Of a stretch of DNA of 64,000 nt, positions 10,490-20,167 are shown one piece after another. The notes under the pieces are model-generated. The model made no database searches. It was not told where the DNA came from and saw nothing but the letters and a program-made list of their open reading frames with translations. The stretch comes from Bacteroidales bacterium. GTDB lineage: Bacteria; Bacteroidota; Bacteroidia; Bacteroidales; P3. Location: the NCBI GenBank assembly GCA_031263015.1, contig JAISGN010000008.1, forward strand, positions 310,001 through 374,000, read 5' to 3'. Each line of letters opens with the position of its first letter. Position 1 is the stretch's first letter. A program made the translations under genes and the position numbers.

Positions 10490-12241
10490 ATGAGCATTTA
10501 TGTAATTGTATTGTTAATCGTATGCATCCTTATTTTAGCAGGTATTTGGGGTATCTTCAATAAAGCCGGCATTAAAGGATGGCTGGCTATTATTCCGATA
10601 GTTAATTTTTGGTATTTGGCAAAAATCATCAACAAAAACTACTGGTGGTTTATCTATTTGCTCATTCCCTGTATAAATATCTTCGTTTTCCTGCTCGCAG
10701 TGGGCGAAATCGCAAAATGTTTTAAGAAAAACTCTCTGTGGTTTCAACTATTGGCGGTATTATTCCCTTTTATTATTTTGCCGTATTTAGGTTTTGCCGT
10801 AAAGGAATCCTATACGCATCCGTCCCAATTGCCCGAAGTAAAAATTTCTTCAATAAGAGGGTGGGTTGATGCCATACTTTTTGCTGTTATTGCAGCCTCT
10901 ATCATCCGTACATTCTGCTTTGAAATGTATACTATCCCGTCTTCATCAATGGAAAAGTCGTTATTGGTCGGTGATTATTTGGTTGTAAGCAAACTTTCCT
11001 ATGGTCCGCGAGTACCGATGACCCCTCTGGCATTTCCATTGGTGCATCATACGATTCCTGTTCTCAATGTAAAATCTTATGTTGAGTGGATAAAACTTAA
11101 CTATTACAGATTCGCCGGATTAGGTCAAGTAGAGCGTAATGATGCCGTTGTTTTCAATTTCCCTGACGGCGATACACTATCAACCGTTGCTCAAAGTAAT
11201 CAAAGTTATTATTCTTTGGTCAGAGAATTCGGAAGAGATAGAGTATGGAACGAGCCTGAAACTTTTGGTGAAATCATATCTCGTCCTGTTGATAAGAGAG
11301 AAAATTTCGTTAAACGTTGCATTGGACTTCCCGGAGAGACTATATCCATTAATAATGCTATTGTTTCAATTAATGGCAAGCCGATAGAATCCCCTAAGGA
11401 CTTCCAACTAACGTACAGAATCAAGACAAAGACGGATGATTTGCAGAAACCATTTTCATTAAATCAAAAAGAATTATTAGAACTCGGCATTTCAAACGAA
11501 GATATGAATATGATGTATGAATATTACTACATCAATCTTACAAAAAAGCAAATAGAGGAATTGTCTCATACGCCTTATGTGAGAATTGTTGAGCCTTTGC
11601 AATTTGACAATCAAACATACGGCTCAATCATAGCACCGACTGCTAAAATGCCTTGCTATATTGTTTTTTCCTCACAACTTTACGATAAAATTAGTTTTCT
11701 TAAAATGGTGGGCGTAGATTCAATTGAAATTGCTAATTGCTACAACTACCCTACTCTTCCTTTAAGTGAGCAACTGGCAAAGGAGATAAGACTTTTTCCT
11801 TATGTGGAAAACGTAGAAAATGTCCTTTCTTTAAACGGATATAAGGACAATAATCTATTTCCTTATAGCAATAAGTACAATTGGAATGTTGATTTTTACG
11901 GACCGGTTACAATTCCAAAGAAAGGAATGACCATAACTCTTAATGAGGACAACCTTCTATTCTACCAAAGAGCCATAACCGCTTTTGAAGGCAATAGTTT
12001 GGAGGAAAGAGACGGGAAATATATTCTTAATGGTAAGGAAGCAACAACCTATACTTTCAAAATGAATTATTACTGGATGATGGGAGACAACAGACATAAC
12101 TCTGCCGACAGCCGTTTCTGGGGATTCGTTCCCGAAGACCACATTGTAGGAAAAGCAGTCTTTGTTTGGTTCTCATGGAACAAAGATATGACATGGTTAA
12201 AGAAAGTAAGATGGAATAAATTGTTTAGAATAATAGATTAA
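10490..12241 (+). CDS. lepB: Signal peptidase I with N-terminal multi-pass membrane domain
   Basis: Cleaves signal peptides of exported proteins at the inner membrane. The first 105 residues form three to four hydrophobic helices, a DUF5684-like addition before the protease. Catalytic Ser153 lies in [10 protein letters not shown] and catalytic Lys275 in [10 protein letters not shown]; the conserved [18 protein letters not shown] box is near the C-terminus. At 583 residues it is much longer than E. coli LepB, because of the N-terminal domain and a large insertion between the Lys motif and the GDNR box, both usual in Bacteroidota. The response regulator follows after 16 nt. Confidence 0.93.
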   Translation: MSIYVIVLLIVCILILAGIWGIFNKAGIKGWLAIIPIVNFWYLAKIINKNYWWFIYLLIPCINIFVFLLAVGEIAKCFKKNSLWFQLLAVLFPFIILPYLGFAVKESYTHPSQLPEVKISSIRGWVDAILFAVIAASIIRTFCFEMYTIPSSSMEKSLLVGDYLVVSKLSYGPRVPMTPLAFPLVHHTIPVLNVKSYVEWIKLNYYRFAGLGQVERNDAVVFNFPDGDTLSTVAQSNQSYYSLVREFGRDRVWNEPETFGEIISRPVDKRENFVKRCIGLPGETISINNAIVSINGKPIESPKDFQLTYRIKTKTDDLQKPFSLNQKELLELGISNEDMNMMYEYYYINLTKKQIEELSHTPYVRIVEPLQFDNQTYGSIIAPTAKMPCYIVFSSQLYDKISFLKMVGVDSIEIANCYNYPTLPLSEQLAKEIRLFPYVENVENVLSLNGYKDNNLFPYSNKYNWNVDFYGPVTIPKKGMTITLNEDNLLFYQRAITAFEGNSLEERDGKYILNGKEATTYTFKMNYYWMMGDNRHNSADSRFWGFVPEDHIVGKAVFVWFSWNKDMTWLKKVRWNKLFRIID

Positions 12242-12257
12242 AATAAATAATTAAATA

Positions 12258-12977
12258 GTGGATAAGATAAGAATTTTATTGGTAGATAACGATTGGAACA
12301 TAGGTCCTGTTATCAAAAATTATCTTGAGAAGGATAATTTCGACGTTCAATTAGCAACAGATGGAAAAACTGCATTAGAATTATTTGAAAAGGGGAAATT
12401 CAATTTCTGCATACTTGAAGTGGTTATTCCAAACATAGACGGCTTTGAGGTAATTAAGAAAATGCGAAACATAAATGGTAAAATACCTATTATGGTGCTG
12501 TCAAACAAAAGCGAAGAGATAGACAAAATTCGTGCTTTTGAATGCGGAGTGGATGACTATATGACAAAACCGTTCTCAATGGCTGAACTAATTTTACGTA
12601 TTAAGGCAATAGCCAAACGTTGTCAAGGAGAAGTAACGGAGGAAAAGGTTTTGACAATAGGTGATTTCATGTATAATAATCATTCCAAACATATTGTTTA
12701 TACTAATCCTCAAACAAACGAAAAAGAGATTTCTCACCTGACGGTTAAAGAAGGAGCATTGTTGTTTTTGCTTGCTCAAAATACTAACAATGTTGTAACA
12801 CGACAGGAAATCCTTTCCAAAGTATGGTCTAACGAAACCTATATGCACGCACGCAGCATTGACGTTTATATAACCCGCCTTCGCCGCATTTTAAGTAAAG
12901 ACCCGAATATCCGTATCGTTAATCAGCACGGATTAGGCTTCAAATTAGTGATAGAAAATCAACAAACAACTAAATAA
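12258..12977 (+). CDS. OmpR-type response regulator with degenerate receiver
   Basis: A 239-residue receiver plus winged-helix protein resembling RprY. The effector domain (about 140-235) is complete. The receiver is atypical: the phospho-acceptor Asp is Glu54 (CILEVVIP; codon GAA at 12417), the acidic pair is D10-N11 instead of two acids, while S82 and K104 (MTKPF) are kept. Glu can mimic phospho-Asp, so I infer phosphorylation-independent activity. Translation probably starts at GTG 12258, since there is no nearby in-frame ATG. No histidine kinase is adjacent. It shares an operon with lepB, which may hint at envelope regulation. Confidence 0.9.
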   Translation: MDKIRILLVDNDWNIGPVIKNYLEKDNFDVQLATDGKTALELFEKGKFNFCILEVVIPNIDGFEVIKKMRNINGKIPIMVLSNKSEEIDKIRAFECGVDDYMTKPFSMAELILRIKAIAKRCQGEVTEEKVLTIGDFMYNNHSKHIVYTNPQTNEKEISHLTVKEGALLFLLAQNTNNVVTRQEILSKVWSNETYMHARSIDVYITRLRRILSKDPNIRIVNQHGLGFKLVIENQQTTK

Positions 12978-13005
12978 TACCTGATTTCGGGCGTATGTTT
13001 GTTGA

Positions 13006-13881
13006 TTAAAGTTTGTGCTTCCAGCGTTTATGACTCCACAACCAATATTGCGGATGTTCATTTATCAAAGACGAGAGAGCGGATAAGGCATTATCCGTTA
13101 TTTCTCCGTACTTTGAACTCTGCGAATCCTCACAAAGCAACTTCAAATCAAACTCATAATATCCTCTTTTGACCTTTCGCACGGCGTAAAAGAAGACAGG
13201 AAAGTTATATTTCTTCGCAAAATATTCCGGACCATAAATAACAGCGGTTTTTTGTGAAAGAAACGTTGTGATATAACTTTTCTTGACATTATTAGGAGAC
13301 TGGTCAAACAACATCATATAAGCACATGGCGTTTTGATGTCTTCATATTTTTGAAAAACCTCTCTTATGCTGTCGGCATACACAACTTCCGTTCCGTAAC
13401 GAGTACGTTTCAAGTGCATTAAATGCTCAAAAGCCTTGTTTGACATAGCCTTTCCGACCCCTATTCCGTGATGAGAAAACTGCAAATCCAAAGAAAGAAC
13501 CATATATTCCCAATCATTATAATGAGCAGACATCAATATAACGCTCTGATTCTTCTCAAAATAAGGCTCTAATATCTCTTTATTCAAACATTTGTAGCGT
13601 TCGGTCAGCCGTTGCTTTGAAATAGTGAGCATCTTCACTGCTTCAACGAGCAAATCAGCCAGATGAGCATAATATTTTTTGCTTATATCGTTTATTTGCT
13701 TGGAATTAAGATTCGGAAATGAGTTTTGAAGATTTTGAAAGACTACCTGCTTGCGATATTTCACCACATCATAAAGCACAAAAGCAACGAAGTCGGAAAT
13801 ACAATAAAGCACTCTCATCGGCAACCTTGACAAGGGAACAAGCAAGCAATTGAATAATATGAAAGTTAGTGCTTTGTTCAT
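13006..13881 (-). CDS. LpxL/HtrB-family lysophospholipid/lipid A acyltransferase
   Basis: A 291-residue inner-membrane acyltransferase that likely adds a secondary acyl chain to lipid A. The N-terminus is a membrane anchor, and the catalytic H-x4-E motif is H120-YNDW-E125. The frame stays open upstream through tRNA-Cys to 14136, but the true start is the ATG at 13881 (MNKALTFILF), which begins with the hydrophobic anchor seen in the family. That ATG is only 6 nt from the 3' end of tRNA-Cys, so both are expected from one transcript. The specific acyl donor cannot be told. Confidence 0.87.
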   Translation of the reverse strand: MNKALTFILFNCLLVPLSRLPMRVLYCISDFVAFVLYDVVKYRKQVVFQNLQNSFPNLNSKQINDISKKYYAHLADLLVEAVKMLTISKQRLTERYKCLNKEILEPYFEKNQSVILMSAHYNDWEYMVLSLDLQFSHHGIGVGKAMSNKAFEHLMHLKRTRYGTEVVYADSIREVFQKYEDIKTPCAYMMLFDQSPNNVKKSYITTFLSQKTAVIYGPEYFAKKYNFPVFFYAVRKVKRGYYEFDLKLLCEDSQSSKYGEITDNALSALSSLINEHPQYWLWSHKRWKHKL

Positions 13882-13887
13882 TGTAAG

Positions 13888-13958
13888 AGGTCTCTTCCGG
13901 ATTCGAACCGGAGTAAACGGTTTTGCAGACCGGCACCTAACCACTCGGTCAAGAGACC
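13888..13958 (-). tRNA. tRNA-Cys(GCA)
   Basis: Minus strand folds as a full cloverleaf. Acceptor stem GGTCTCT pairs with AGAGACC, the D-arm contains GAGTGGTTA, and the anticodon loop CTGCAAA carries GCA. The T-arm is TCCGG TTCGAAT CCGGA, and discriminator U73 is typical of tRNA-Cys. CCA is not encoded. It is 71 nt long. Confidence 0.97.
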
Positions 13959-13972
13959 TTATTTTGAGGGTG

Positions 13973-13980
13973 CAAAGATA
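13973..13980 (-). promoter_or_regulatory. -7 box of tRNA-Cys and acyltransferase
   Basis: Minus strand reads TATCTTTG, 14 nt upstream of the tRNA 5' end. It is the only evident promoter for the tRNA and the acyltransferase. Confidence 0.7.
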
Positions 13981-14256
13981 CAACTTTTTTTCTAAACGCC
14001 AAATCTTCGGCAATTCCCGTAAGCGTTCGTGCCAACCTCCTTTTATTCCATAGACATAAGATTTGAAAAAGTCAAGAGGGCGGAAAAGTTTTTTGACGCC
14101 TGTTTTTATACAAATAAACCCTTGCAAAAATCGCACCGAACCTCATTCGGCTCAATCACAACACCGCATAAAACCAATATGAGCAAAGGTCATCAATAAG
14201 AAATATTTCCTTGCGAACAGGGAATAAAATAAGATTCTCACAAAACGTTTTTGCCT

Positions 14257-14264
14257 TACTTTTG
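14257..14264 (+). promoter_or_regulatory. -7 box of the HU-like gene
   Basis: TACTTTTG (TAnnTTTG). It would give a leader of about 160 nt before the HU-like gene. Confidence 0.55.
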
Positions 14265-14433
14265 TATCACGAATTCGGAACGTCTTATAAGACAAAAATT
14301 AAATTAACCCAAGTTTCTTAACCTTAAATTCAAGTAAAATGAATCTAAAATCAAACAAAAATCTTGCCAAAGCAAGCTTTATCAAAACAAAAGCAAGTTC
14401 TAATCCGTTAAAAGCAGAAAGGAGAAATGCGTA

Positions 14434-14841
14434 ATGTCAATCAAATATGTGAAAGTAATGAGAAACATCAACGTAGGTGCCTCTCCCGGCGTTCAATACC
14501 TTGCAAGAATATTCCGAAAAGGCAATATATCGCAAGAACAGATTGCTCAGGAAATTGCAGAAGCCACAACATTGTCCTATCCCGACACTTTGGCGGTCTT
14601 AAAAGCCCTTGAAATTCATGTATCGGCACATATATTGAACGGAGAGGCAATAAAATTCGGCGTACTCGGCATGTTTGCGCCCGGCATTAAAGCAACGGCA
14701 AAAGCAAGCCTCGCCTTAGTGGATGAAAGCACGATAAAGCGCGCATATTGTCGCTTTTATCCGTCTGTGGATTTCAAAAAGAGTCTTGACAAAGCAACCT
14801 TTGAGGAAGCCGACCTTGACATAACCGGTTTGCAATCCTAA
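14434..14841 (+). CDS. HU-like histone-type DNA-binding protein (TIGR01201-like)
   Basis: A 135-residue member of the Bacteroidota HU-related family, probably a nucleoid or cell-surface DNA-binding protein. The start at 14434 (MSIKYVKVMRN) has a good AGGAG ribosome-binding site about 10 nt upstream, unusual for this phylum and decisive for the start. The N-terminal half has the helical dimerisation pattern (QEQIAQEIAEATTLS), followed by the beta-arm region (IKFGVLGMFAPGIKATAKAS). It is a monocistronic unit with promoter and terminator. Confidence 0.85.
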   Translation: MSIKYVKVMRNINVGASPGVQYLARIFRKGNISQEQIAQEIAEATTLSYPDTLAVLKALEIHVSAHILNGEAIKFGVLGMFAPGIKATAKASLALVDESTIKRAYCRFYPSVDFKKSLDKATFEEADLDITGLQS

Positions 14842-14902
14842 TCCGCTCACAGGATACGCTGAATTGCTGCCGCCGAACGGCAAAAGACAAAAATCTTAAT
14901 TG

Positions 14903-14932
14903 AAGGGAATAATCTTATATGGTTATTCCCTT
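14903..14932 (+). terminator. Rho-independent terminator of the HU-like gene
   Basis: Stem AAGGGAATAA (14903-14912) and TTATTCCCTT (14923-14932), 10-nt loop, followed by a T tract. Confidence 0.88.
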
Positions 14933-15118
14933 TTTTTATGCCCTGTTCGGTAACTTACTAATCAACAAAGACTAAAATATTATGGCTCAATACCTCCACG
15001 AAGCAGCCTTTGGTAAAAATAAAACAGCATTTTATTATTATGAAAGCAAGTAATATCAGTGCGAAACGCACTCTTGTAAAAATATTGTAAAATATTGTGC
15101 CGACAAAGAAAATATTCG

Positions 15119-15126
15119 TAAATTTG
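15119..15126 (+). promoter_or_regulatory. -7 box of atpA-atpG
   Basis: TAAATTTG (TAnnTTTG) with a TTGTG -33-like element at 15095-15099, 19 nt apart, placed 30 nt before atpA. It supports atpAG as an independent transcription unit. Confidence 0.6.
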
Positions 15127-15156
15127 CACCTTGTTTAGAATAAAAAATATAAAGAT

Positions 15157-16737
15157 ATGTCGGAAATAAAACCATCGGAGGTTACTGCGATTCTTGAAAA
15201 GCAACTCTCCAATGCCAACCTTGAAGCATCGTTGGAAGAAATCGGGACGGTATTAACTGTTGGCGACAGCATAGCACGCGTTTATGGCTTGACCAATGCT
15301 CAATCGGGCGAATTGGTTCAGTTTGCAAACGGCGTAGAAGGCATTATCCTCAATCTTGAAGAGGACAATGTGGGTATTGTTATCTTAGGAGATTCCAACG
15401 ATATAAAAGAAGGAGATATTGTAAAGAGAACAAAGCGCATAGTTTCCATTGAAGTAGGAGAAGGATTGCTGGGAAGAGTAATAAATACCATAGGAGAACC
15501 GATAGACGGAAAAGGTTTGATTGAAGGGAAAACATATAGTATGCCGCTGGAACGAAAGGCTCCCGGCGTTATATACAGACAACCCGTTGAGGAACCTTTG
15601 CAAACCGGTATCAAAGCAATAGATTCCATGATTCCTATCGGAAGAGGTCAGCGTGAATTGATTATCGGCGACCGCCAAACAGGAAAAACAGCCATTGCAA
15701 TAGACACTATTTTGAATCAAAAGGAGTTCTATGACAAGGGAGAGCCTGTTTATTGCATCTATGTGGCATGCGGACAAAAGGGTTCAACGGTTGCCAACAT
15801 TGTAAGGGTATTGCAACAAAAGGGAGCAATGGCTTATACTATTGTATTGGCTTCTACGGCTTCCGATTCAGCGGCTATGCAGTTTTATGCTCCGTTTGCA
15901 GGGGCTGCAATAGGCGAATTTTTCCGTGATACGGGACGTTCTGCCCTTGTAATCTATGATGATTTGAGCAAACAGGCTGTTGCATATCGTGAAGTATCGT
16001 TGCTGCTTCGCCGTCCGCCAGGACGTGAGGCTTATCCAGGCGATGTGTTCTATCTTCACTCACGTTTGTTGGAACGAGCTGCTAAAATAATTAAAGAAGA
16101 CAGCGTTGCAAAAGGAATGAACGACCTTCCGGAATCCATAAAAGACATGGTAAAAGGCGGAGGCTCGCTAACAGCATTGCCGATTATTGAAACACAGGAA
16201 GGAGACGTCTCTGCATATATACCGACCAATGTTATATCCATCACAGACGGGCAAATATTCCTTGAAACCAACCTTTTCAACTCGGGAATCCGCCCCGCAA
16301 TCAACGTAGGTATCTCCGTATCGCGCGTAGGCGGCAAAGCACAAACCAAATCTATGAAAAAAATCTCGGGAACGCTGAAATTAGACCAAGCACAATACAG
16401 AGAACTGGAAGCGTTCTCAAAGTTCGGTTCCGACCTTGATGCTTCTACTAAAATGGTACTTGAAAAGGGCAAACGCAATGTTGAAATCCTTAAACAGCAT
16501 CAGTATTCCCCTATGTCCGTAGAGCATCAGGTGGCAATCATTGCCTGTGGAACGAAAGGCTGGCTGCAAAACGTGCCGACAGATAAAGTTTTGGATTTTG
16601 AGCATGACTATTTGTTCAGATTGGATAGCCAATACGCTGATTTGTTAAAAGACATCAAAGCAGGGAAACTTGATGAGGCAATGCTTGAAACCTTAAAGAG
16701 CGTGGCGGAAGAAGTCGGCAAAAAATTCAAACAATAA
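15157..16737 (+). CDS. atpA: F1Fo ATP synthase subunit alpha
   Basis: Regulatory nucleotide-binding subunit of the F1 head. The P-loop GDRQTGKTA is at residues 171-179, the [17 protein letters not shown] segment follows, and the arginine-finger motif SVSRVGG is present. The length of 526 matches Bacteroidota AtpA. atpG follows after 12 nt. The delta and b subunit genes that normally precede atpA are absent: the upstream neighbour is the HU-like gene with its own terminator, so this is a split ATP synthase locus. Confidence 0.98.
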   Translation: MSEIKPSEVTAILEKQLSNANLEASLEEIGTVLTVGDSIARVYGLTNAQSGELVQFANGVEGIILNLEEDNVGIVILGDSNDIKEGDIVKRTKRIVSIEVGEGLLGRVINTIGEPIDGKGLIEGKTYSMPLERKAPGVIYRQPVEEPLQTGIKAIDSMIPIGRGQRELIIGDRQTGKTAIAIDTILNQKEFYDKGEPVYCIYVACGQKGSTVANIVRVLQQKGAMAYTIVLASTASDSAAMQFYAPFAGAAIGEFFRDTGRSALVIYDDLSKQAVAYREVSLLLRRPPGREAYPGDVFYLHSRLLERAAKIIKEDSVAKGMNDLPESIKDMVKGGGSLTALPIIETQEGDVSAYIPTNVISITDGQIFLETNLFNSGIRPAINVGISVSRVGGKAQTKSMKKISGTLKLDQAQYRELEAFSKFGSDLDASTKMVLEKGKRNVEILKQHQYSPMSVEHQVAIIACGTKGWLQNVPTDKVLDFEHDYLFRLDSQYADLLKDIKAGKLDEAMLETLKSVAEEVGKKFKQ

Positions 16738-16749
16738 TCCGACATCATA

Positions 16750-17622
16750 ATGGCAAACTTAAAGGAGATAAGAACAAGAATATCATCCGTAAGTTCCACT
16801 CAGCAAATAACGAGTGCAATGAAGATGGTGTCGGCTGCAAAGTTGCGTAAATCGCAAAGCCTTATTCTCAAACTAAGACCTTATTCCGCCAAAATGACAG
16901 AGATAGTTCGTCATTTGGGAAGCGGCGATGCTAACGATATTCCTTATGTTCGCACGGAGAAAAAGGCAAAAGTGCTGATTCTTGTGCTGACTTCCAACAA
17001 AGGTCTTTGCTCTACCTTCAATTCTAACGTCATTAAGGCTGCCGTTGCAAGGGTTCGTCAATATGAAACGGACAATGAGGTGGAGAATACGGCTCTTTGG
17101 TGCTTCGGAAAGCGAGGTGCGGACGCTCTTCGCAAGATTGGCGGGATGGATGTGCAGGAAGAAAATGATGAAATTTGGGATAAGTTTGACTTTTCAATGG
17201 TTGAAGAAGTCGCAAACAGGCTTATGGAAGATTTCATTGCGAAAAAATACGACCGAATTGAGATTATTTACAATAAATTTAAGAATTCGGCAACGTCAAT
17301 CCTTACAACAGAGACATTTTTGCCGCTTTCCATATCCAAGGAAGAGGCTTCGGCAAAAAATAACGACTATATTTTTGAACCGAACAAGGCATCAATCATT
17401 GAAAACATTATTCCGCAATCACTTAAAACGCAGATGTATAAATGCTTTCTTGATTCCTTTGCATCCGAACACGGTACGCGTATGACATCTATGCACAAAG
17501 CGACCGACAATGCTCAGAATCTTTTGAAAGACCTCAACCTTACATACAATAAAATAAGGCAATCCGCCATCACAAACGAGATTATAGAAATTTGTAGCGG
17601 GGCTAATGCCCTCAATGAGTAG
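16750..17622 (+). CDS. atpG: F1Fo ATP synthase subunit gamma
   Basis: Central rotor-shaft subunit, 290 residues. The N-terminus MANLKEIRTRISSVSSTQQI and the SAMKMVSAAKLRK segment are diagnostic, as is the C-terminal helix with YNKIRQSAITNEIIEI. It is the last gene of the short atpAG unit and is followed by a repeat hairpin that can act as terminator. The other ATP synthase genes must lie elsewhere. Confidence 0.97.
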   Translation: MANLKEIRTRISSVSSTQQITSAMKMVSAAKLRKSQSLILKLRPYSAKMTEIVRHLGSGDANDIPYVRTEKKAKVLILVLTSNKGLCSTFNSNVIKAAVARVRQYETDNEVENTALWCFGKRGADALRKIGGMDVQEENDEIWDKFDFSMVEEVANRLMEDFIAKKYDRIEIIYNKFKNSATSILTTETFLPLSISKEEASAKNNDYIFEPNKASIIENIIPQSLKTQMYKCFLDSFASEHGTRMTSMHKATDNAQNLLKDLNLTYNKIRQSAITNEIIEICSGANALNE

Positions 17623-17655
17623 TAAGGGTTTCCGCATATCAAGTTTCATCGCAAT

Positions 17656-17689
17656 AAAAGGCTGTTTGGTTAAAATAAAACAGCCTTTT
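17656..17689 (+). terminator. Terminator of atpAG formed by two 21-bp repeat units
   Basis: AAAAGGCTGTTT (17656-17667) pairs with AAACAGCCTTTT (17678-17689), loop 10 nt, then a T-rich run. The two arms belong to consecutive 21-bp units. Confidence 0.75.
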
Positions 17690-17769
17690 ATTTTTATAAA
17701 TCAGCCTTTCATAAAAAAATAATGTCAAATTAATCTCTGTGTGAGACACACCGACACGGACAAACAGCC
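17657..17769. repeat. 21-bp units plus palindromic companion module
   Basis: Two 21-bp units (17657, 17678) and a partial third. At 17721-17769 follows the companion module with the palindrome GTGTGAGACACAC and CCGACACG, ending in CAAACAGCC. The module is nearly the same as those at 33604-33652 and, inverted, 25897-25955. Confidence 0.75.
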
Positions 17770-17784
17770 TTTTGAGATAGGGAT

Positions 17785-17909
17785 ATAAAGAAAGAGGGAT
17801 ACCTTTCGGCACCCTCTCAAAAAAAGTTATTATTATAGTGTGGTTATTTAAACTTTAAAATTACTTACCTCCATATATGTTACTATAAGTTAGTAAATAA
17901 TAAGTTTTA
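17785..17909 (-). ncRNA. Candidate small RNA or leader transcript
   Basis: Minus strand between atpG and xth. A full Bacteroidota promoter (TTTTG, 19 nt, TATCTTTG at 17916-17923) faces leftward with no gene behind it. About 95 nt later comes a stem AGAGGG/CCCTCT (17793-17798 with 17812-17817, extended by CC/GG, loop TTTC), followed on the minus strand by TTTCTTTA. The interval has only an 8-codon ORF (MEVSNFKV). Function unknown; the ends are estimates. Confidence 0.45.
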
Positions 17910-17915
17910 ACGTTG

Positions 17916-17923
17916 CAAAGATA
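17916..17923 (-). promoter_or_regulatory. Orphan promoter -7 box
   Basis: Minus strand reads TATCTTTG with TTTTG 19 nt upstream. It drives no recognisable CDS and is the promoter of the proposed small RNA. The rest of 17924-18237 is AT-rich and holds nothing else I recognise. Confidence 0.6.
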
Positions 17924-18237
17924 CAACCTTTATTTGAAATAACAAAATTTTAATTAAAATTTAACGTATTTAATTGCCTTAAATTTGTCTGTTTTGTGCG
18001 TTATATTGTAATATCAGCGGATATAAATAAGATGAAATGAGATTTGAAATCTTTCTTACATTGTTAAATTTTAACGTTTTATTAACTAATAAAAATAAAA
18101 CTTGATAACATTCCGCCCAAATCAGACAATAATTAAATATTGCTTGATTTGAACGGAGCGAAACAAGCAAATATTCGCACCATCCGCACGAATATCGGAG
18201 CAGATAGCCGTTTTAAGACCGGCAAACGTGAAAAAGA

Positions 18238-18999
18238 TTATTTTATTTCGGCAACAATCGGGCAGTGGTCTGAATGCATTGCATCGGAAAGAATATCCGC
18301 CGAAACGATACGCCCTTTCAACGCCGCGTCTGCAAGAATATAGTCTATTCTCCAGCCCTTATTGTTCGCTCTTGCGTTGAAACGATAGCTCCACCACGAG
18401 TATCGGTCGGTTACGTTGCCGTTACAGAAGCGGAAAGTATCAATAAAACCCGACCGAATAAAGCCGTCAATCCATTCTCTCTCCTCCGGAAGAAATCCGC
18501 TGTTGTTTGCATTGCGCACAGGGTCGTGAATATCTATTGCTTCGTGGCATATATTATAATCTCCGCAAAGAATGAGCCGATAATCCTTCTTTAAATTCTC
18601 AACATACGCCGCAAAATCGGACAGCCACTGCATTTTAAAATCCTGCCTTTCATCTCCCGATGTGCCGGAAGGATGATAGACGCTCACAATGCTGCAATCG
18701 GCATAATCGGCACGAAGAAATCTCCCCTCGTCATCATATTTCGCGATACCCATACCAAATTCCACGTGCCTTGGTTCTTGCTTTGAGAGAATTGCAACGC
18801 CGCTATATCCCTTTCGTTTGGCGGAAAAGAAATATGATTTGTAGCCAAGAGCCTCAAATTCCAAAGCAGGAATCTGTTCGGGCATTGCTTTCAGTTCCTG
18901 AATGCAGACAACATCGGGATTTTCCTTAGTAAGCCATTGCACAAAGCCCTTATTGACAGCGGCACGTATGCCATTGACATTGTAGGATATGATTTTCAT
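18238..18999 (-). CDS. xth: Exodeoxyribonuclease III (AP endonuclease)
   Basis: ExoIII/APE1-family enzyme, 253 residues, cutting at abasic sites and removing 3' blocks. It has YNVNGIRA with the metal-site Asn, the QELK metal-site Glu, GDYN, and the C-terminal SDHCP catalytic His. It starts 3 nt after the purC stop, so it is probably the second gene of a purC-xth unit. With ung at 8 kb it would complete the first two steps of uracil base excision. Confidence 0.96.
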   Translation of the reverse strand: MKIISYNVNGIRAAVNKGFVQWLTKENPDVVCIQELKAMPEQIPALEFEALGYKSYFFSAKRKGYSGVAILSKQEPRHVEFGMGIAKYDDEGRFLRADYADCSIVSVYHPSGTSGDERQDFKMQWLSDFAAYVENLKKDYRLILCGDYNICHEAIDIHDPVRNANNSGFLPEEREWIDGFIRSGFIDTFRFCNGNVTDRYSWWSYRFNARANNKGWRIDYILADAALKGRIVSADILSDAMHSDHCPIVAEIK

Positions 19000-19002
19000 A
19001 AA

Positions 19003-19950
19003 TTAAAGCTTGCTTAGAGCGTCCGCAATGCTGCTTTCAATTCGCTCAAGTATGATTCCGTTTCCGCAAGGCTTGATAAAATTTTGTCCTGTTATGTGTT
19101 CGTATAATTCAATGTAGCGTTGAGAAACATTTTCTATTATTTGGTCGGTCAATTCGGGCATTTTCTCGCCCTGTTTGCCTGAAAAGCCGTTTTTCATCAG
19201 CCATTCACGAAGAAATTCCTTTGAAAGCTGGCGTTGTTTCTCGCCCTTAACAAATTTTTCCTCATATCCGTCGGCATAGAAGTAGCGAGAAGAGTCGGGA
19301 GTGTGGATTTCATCAATCAGATATATCTTATCGCCGATTTTTCCGAACTCATACTTGGTATCAACTAAGATTAAGCCCTGTTCTTTGGCTATTTCGCTGC
19401 CGCGAGCAAAGAGTTTAAGAGTATAATCCTCCAATTGGTCATAATCTTTCTCGGAAACAAGCCCATGTTTTATGATTTCGGCTTTGGAAATGTTCTCATC
19501 GTGCCCAACATCCGCCTTTGTAGTAGGAGTAATTATAGGTTTGTCAAAACGTTCGTTCTCTTTAAGCCCCTCTTGTAAAGGAACACCGCAAATACTACGA
19601 CCTCCCTCTTCATACAAACGCCATGACGACCCGCACAAATAGCCTCTGACCACCATCTCTACTTTAAAGGGTTCGCACTTATGCCCAATGGTAACCATAG
19701 GATCAGGAGTTATAATCTTCCAATTAGGCACTATGTCAGCCGTTTTATCCAAAAACAGACTTGCAACCTGATTTAATACCTGTCCTTTGAAGGGAATTCC
19801 TTTCGGAAACACATAATCAAATGCCGAAACCCTGTCTGTTACCACTATTGCCAAGTATTGCCCATCTATATCATAGACATCTCGTACCTTTCCTTCGTAT
19901 TTGTTTCTCTGACCCTTGAAAGAGAAATTTGTTTTAGTGATTGCTTCCAT
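19003..19950 (-). CDS. purC: Phosphoribosylaminoimidazole-succinocarboxamide synthase
   Basis: SAICAR synthase of de novo purine synthesis: joins CAIR and aspartate using ATP. The 315 residues start with [21 protein letters not shown] and [11 protein letters not shown], typical of the longer PurC form. [14 protein letters not shown] and the VDTKYEFG segment are also seen. It leads a two-gene unit with xth. A TAACTTTG promoter lies 56 nt upstream. Confidence 0.96.
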   Translation of the reverse strand: MEAITKTNFSFKGQRNKYEGKVRDVYDIDGQYLAIVVTDRVSAFDYVFPKGIPFKGQVLNQVASLFLDKTADIVPNWKIITPDPMVTIGHKCEPFKVEMVVRGYLCGSSWRLYEEGGRSICGVPLQEGLKENERFDKPIITPTTKADVGHDENISKAEIIKHGLVSEKDYDQLEDYTLKLFARGSEIAKEQGLILVDTKYEFGKIGDKIYLIDEIHTPDSSRYFYADGYEEKFVKGEKQRQLSKEFLREWLMKNGFSGKQGEKMPELTDQIIENVSQRYIELYEHITGQNFIKPCGNGIILERIESSIADALSKL

Positions 19951-20005
19951 TACAATGTTGTTTTGGTGATATAATTTGTTGTTTGTAAGCGTTGTTATTT
20001 GATTG

Positions 20006-20013
20006 CAAAGTTA
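20006..20013 (-). promoter_or_regulatory. -7 box of purC-xth
   Basis: Minus strand reads TAACTTTG (TAnnTTTG). Confidence 0.6.
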
Positions 20014-20057
20014 CAAAACTTTACAATATCAATCGCAATGCTGCTTATGCTTTTTTG

Positions 20058-20120
20058 TTATCAGGTTTTGATGAAATAAAATCAAGGAATAAAATAATGA
20101 AACCTGATTTGAAAATATTT
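20058..20120. repeat. 21-bp unit array, diverged (3 units)
   Basis: Units start at 20058, 20079 and 20100: TTATCAGGTTTTGATG, AAATCAAGGAATAAAA and AAACCTGATTTGAAAA. They keep the 21-bp phase and the ATG-like unit ends but are further from the GGCTGTTT core than other arrays. Confidence 0.55.
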
Positions 20121-20167
20121 ATATCAAGCCTTAGGATGCGTAATGGACACTGCGGGATTTTCAATTG

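Noticed and set aside
13006-14136. Longer acyltransferase starting upstream of tRNA-Cys
   Set aside because: The extension would be encoded by the tRNA and its promoter and lacks family similarity; ATG 13881 opens on the membrane anchor.
17979-18170. 63-codon minus-strand ORF in the atpG-xth gap
   Set aside because: AT-rich chance ORF without promoter or recognisable features.
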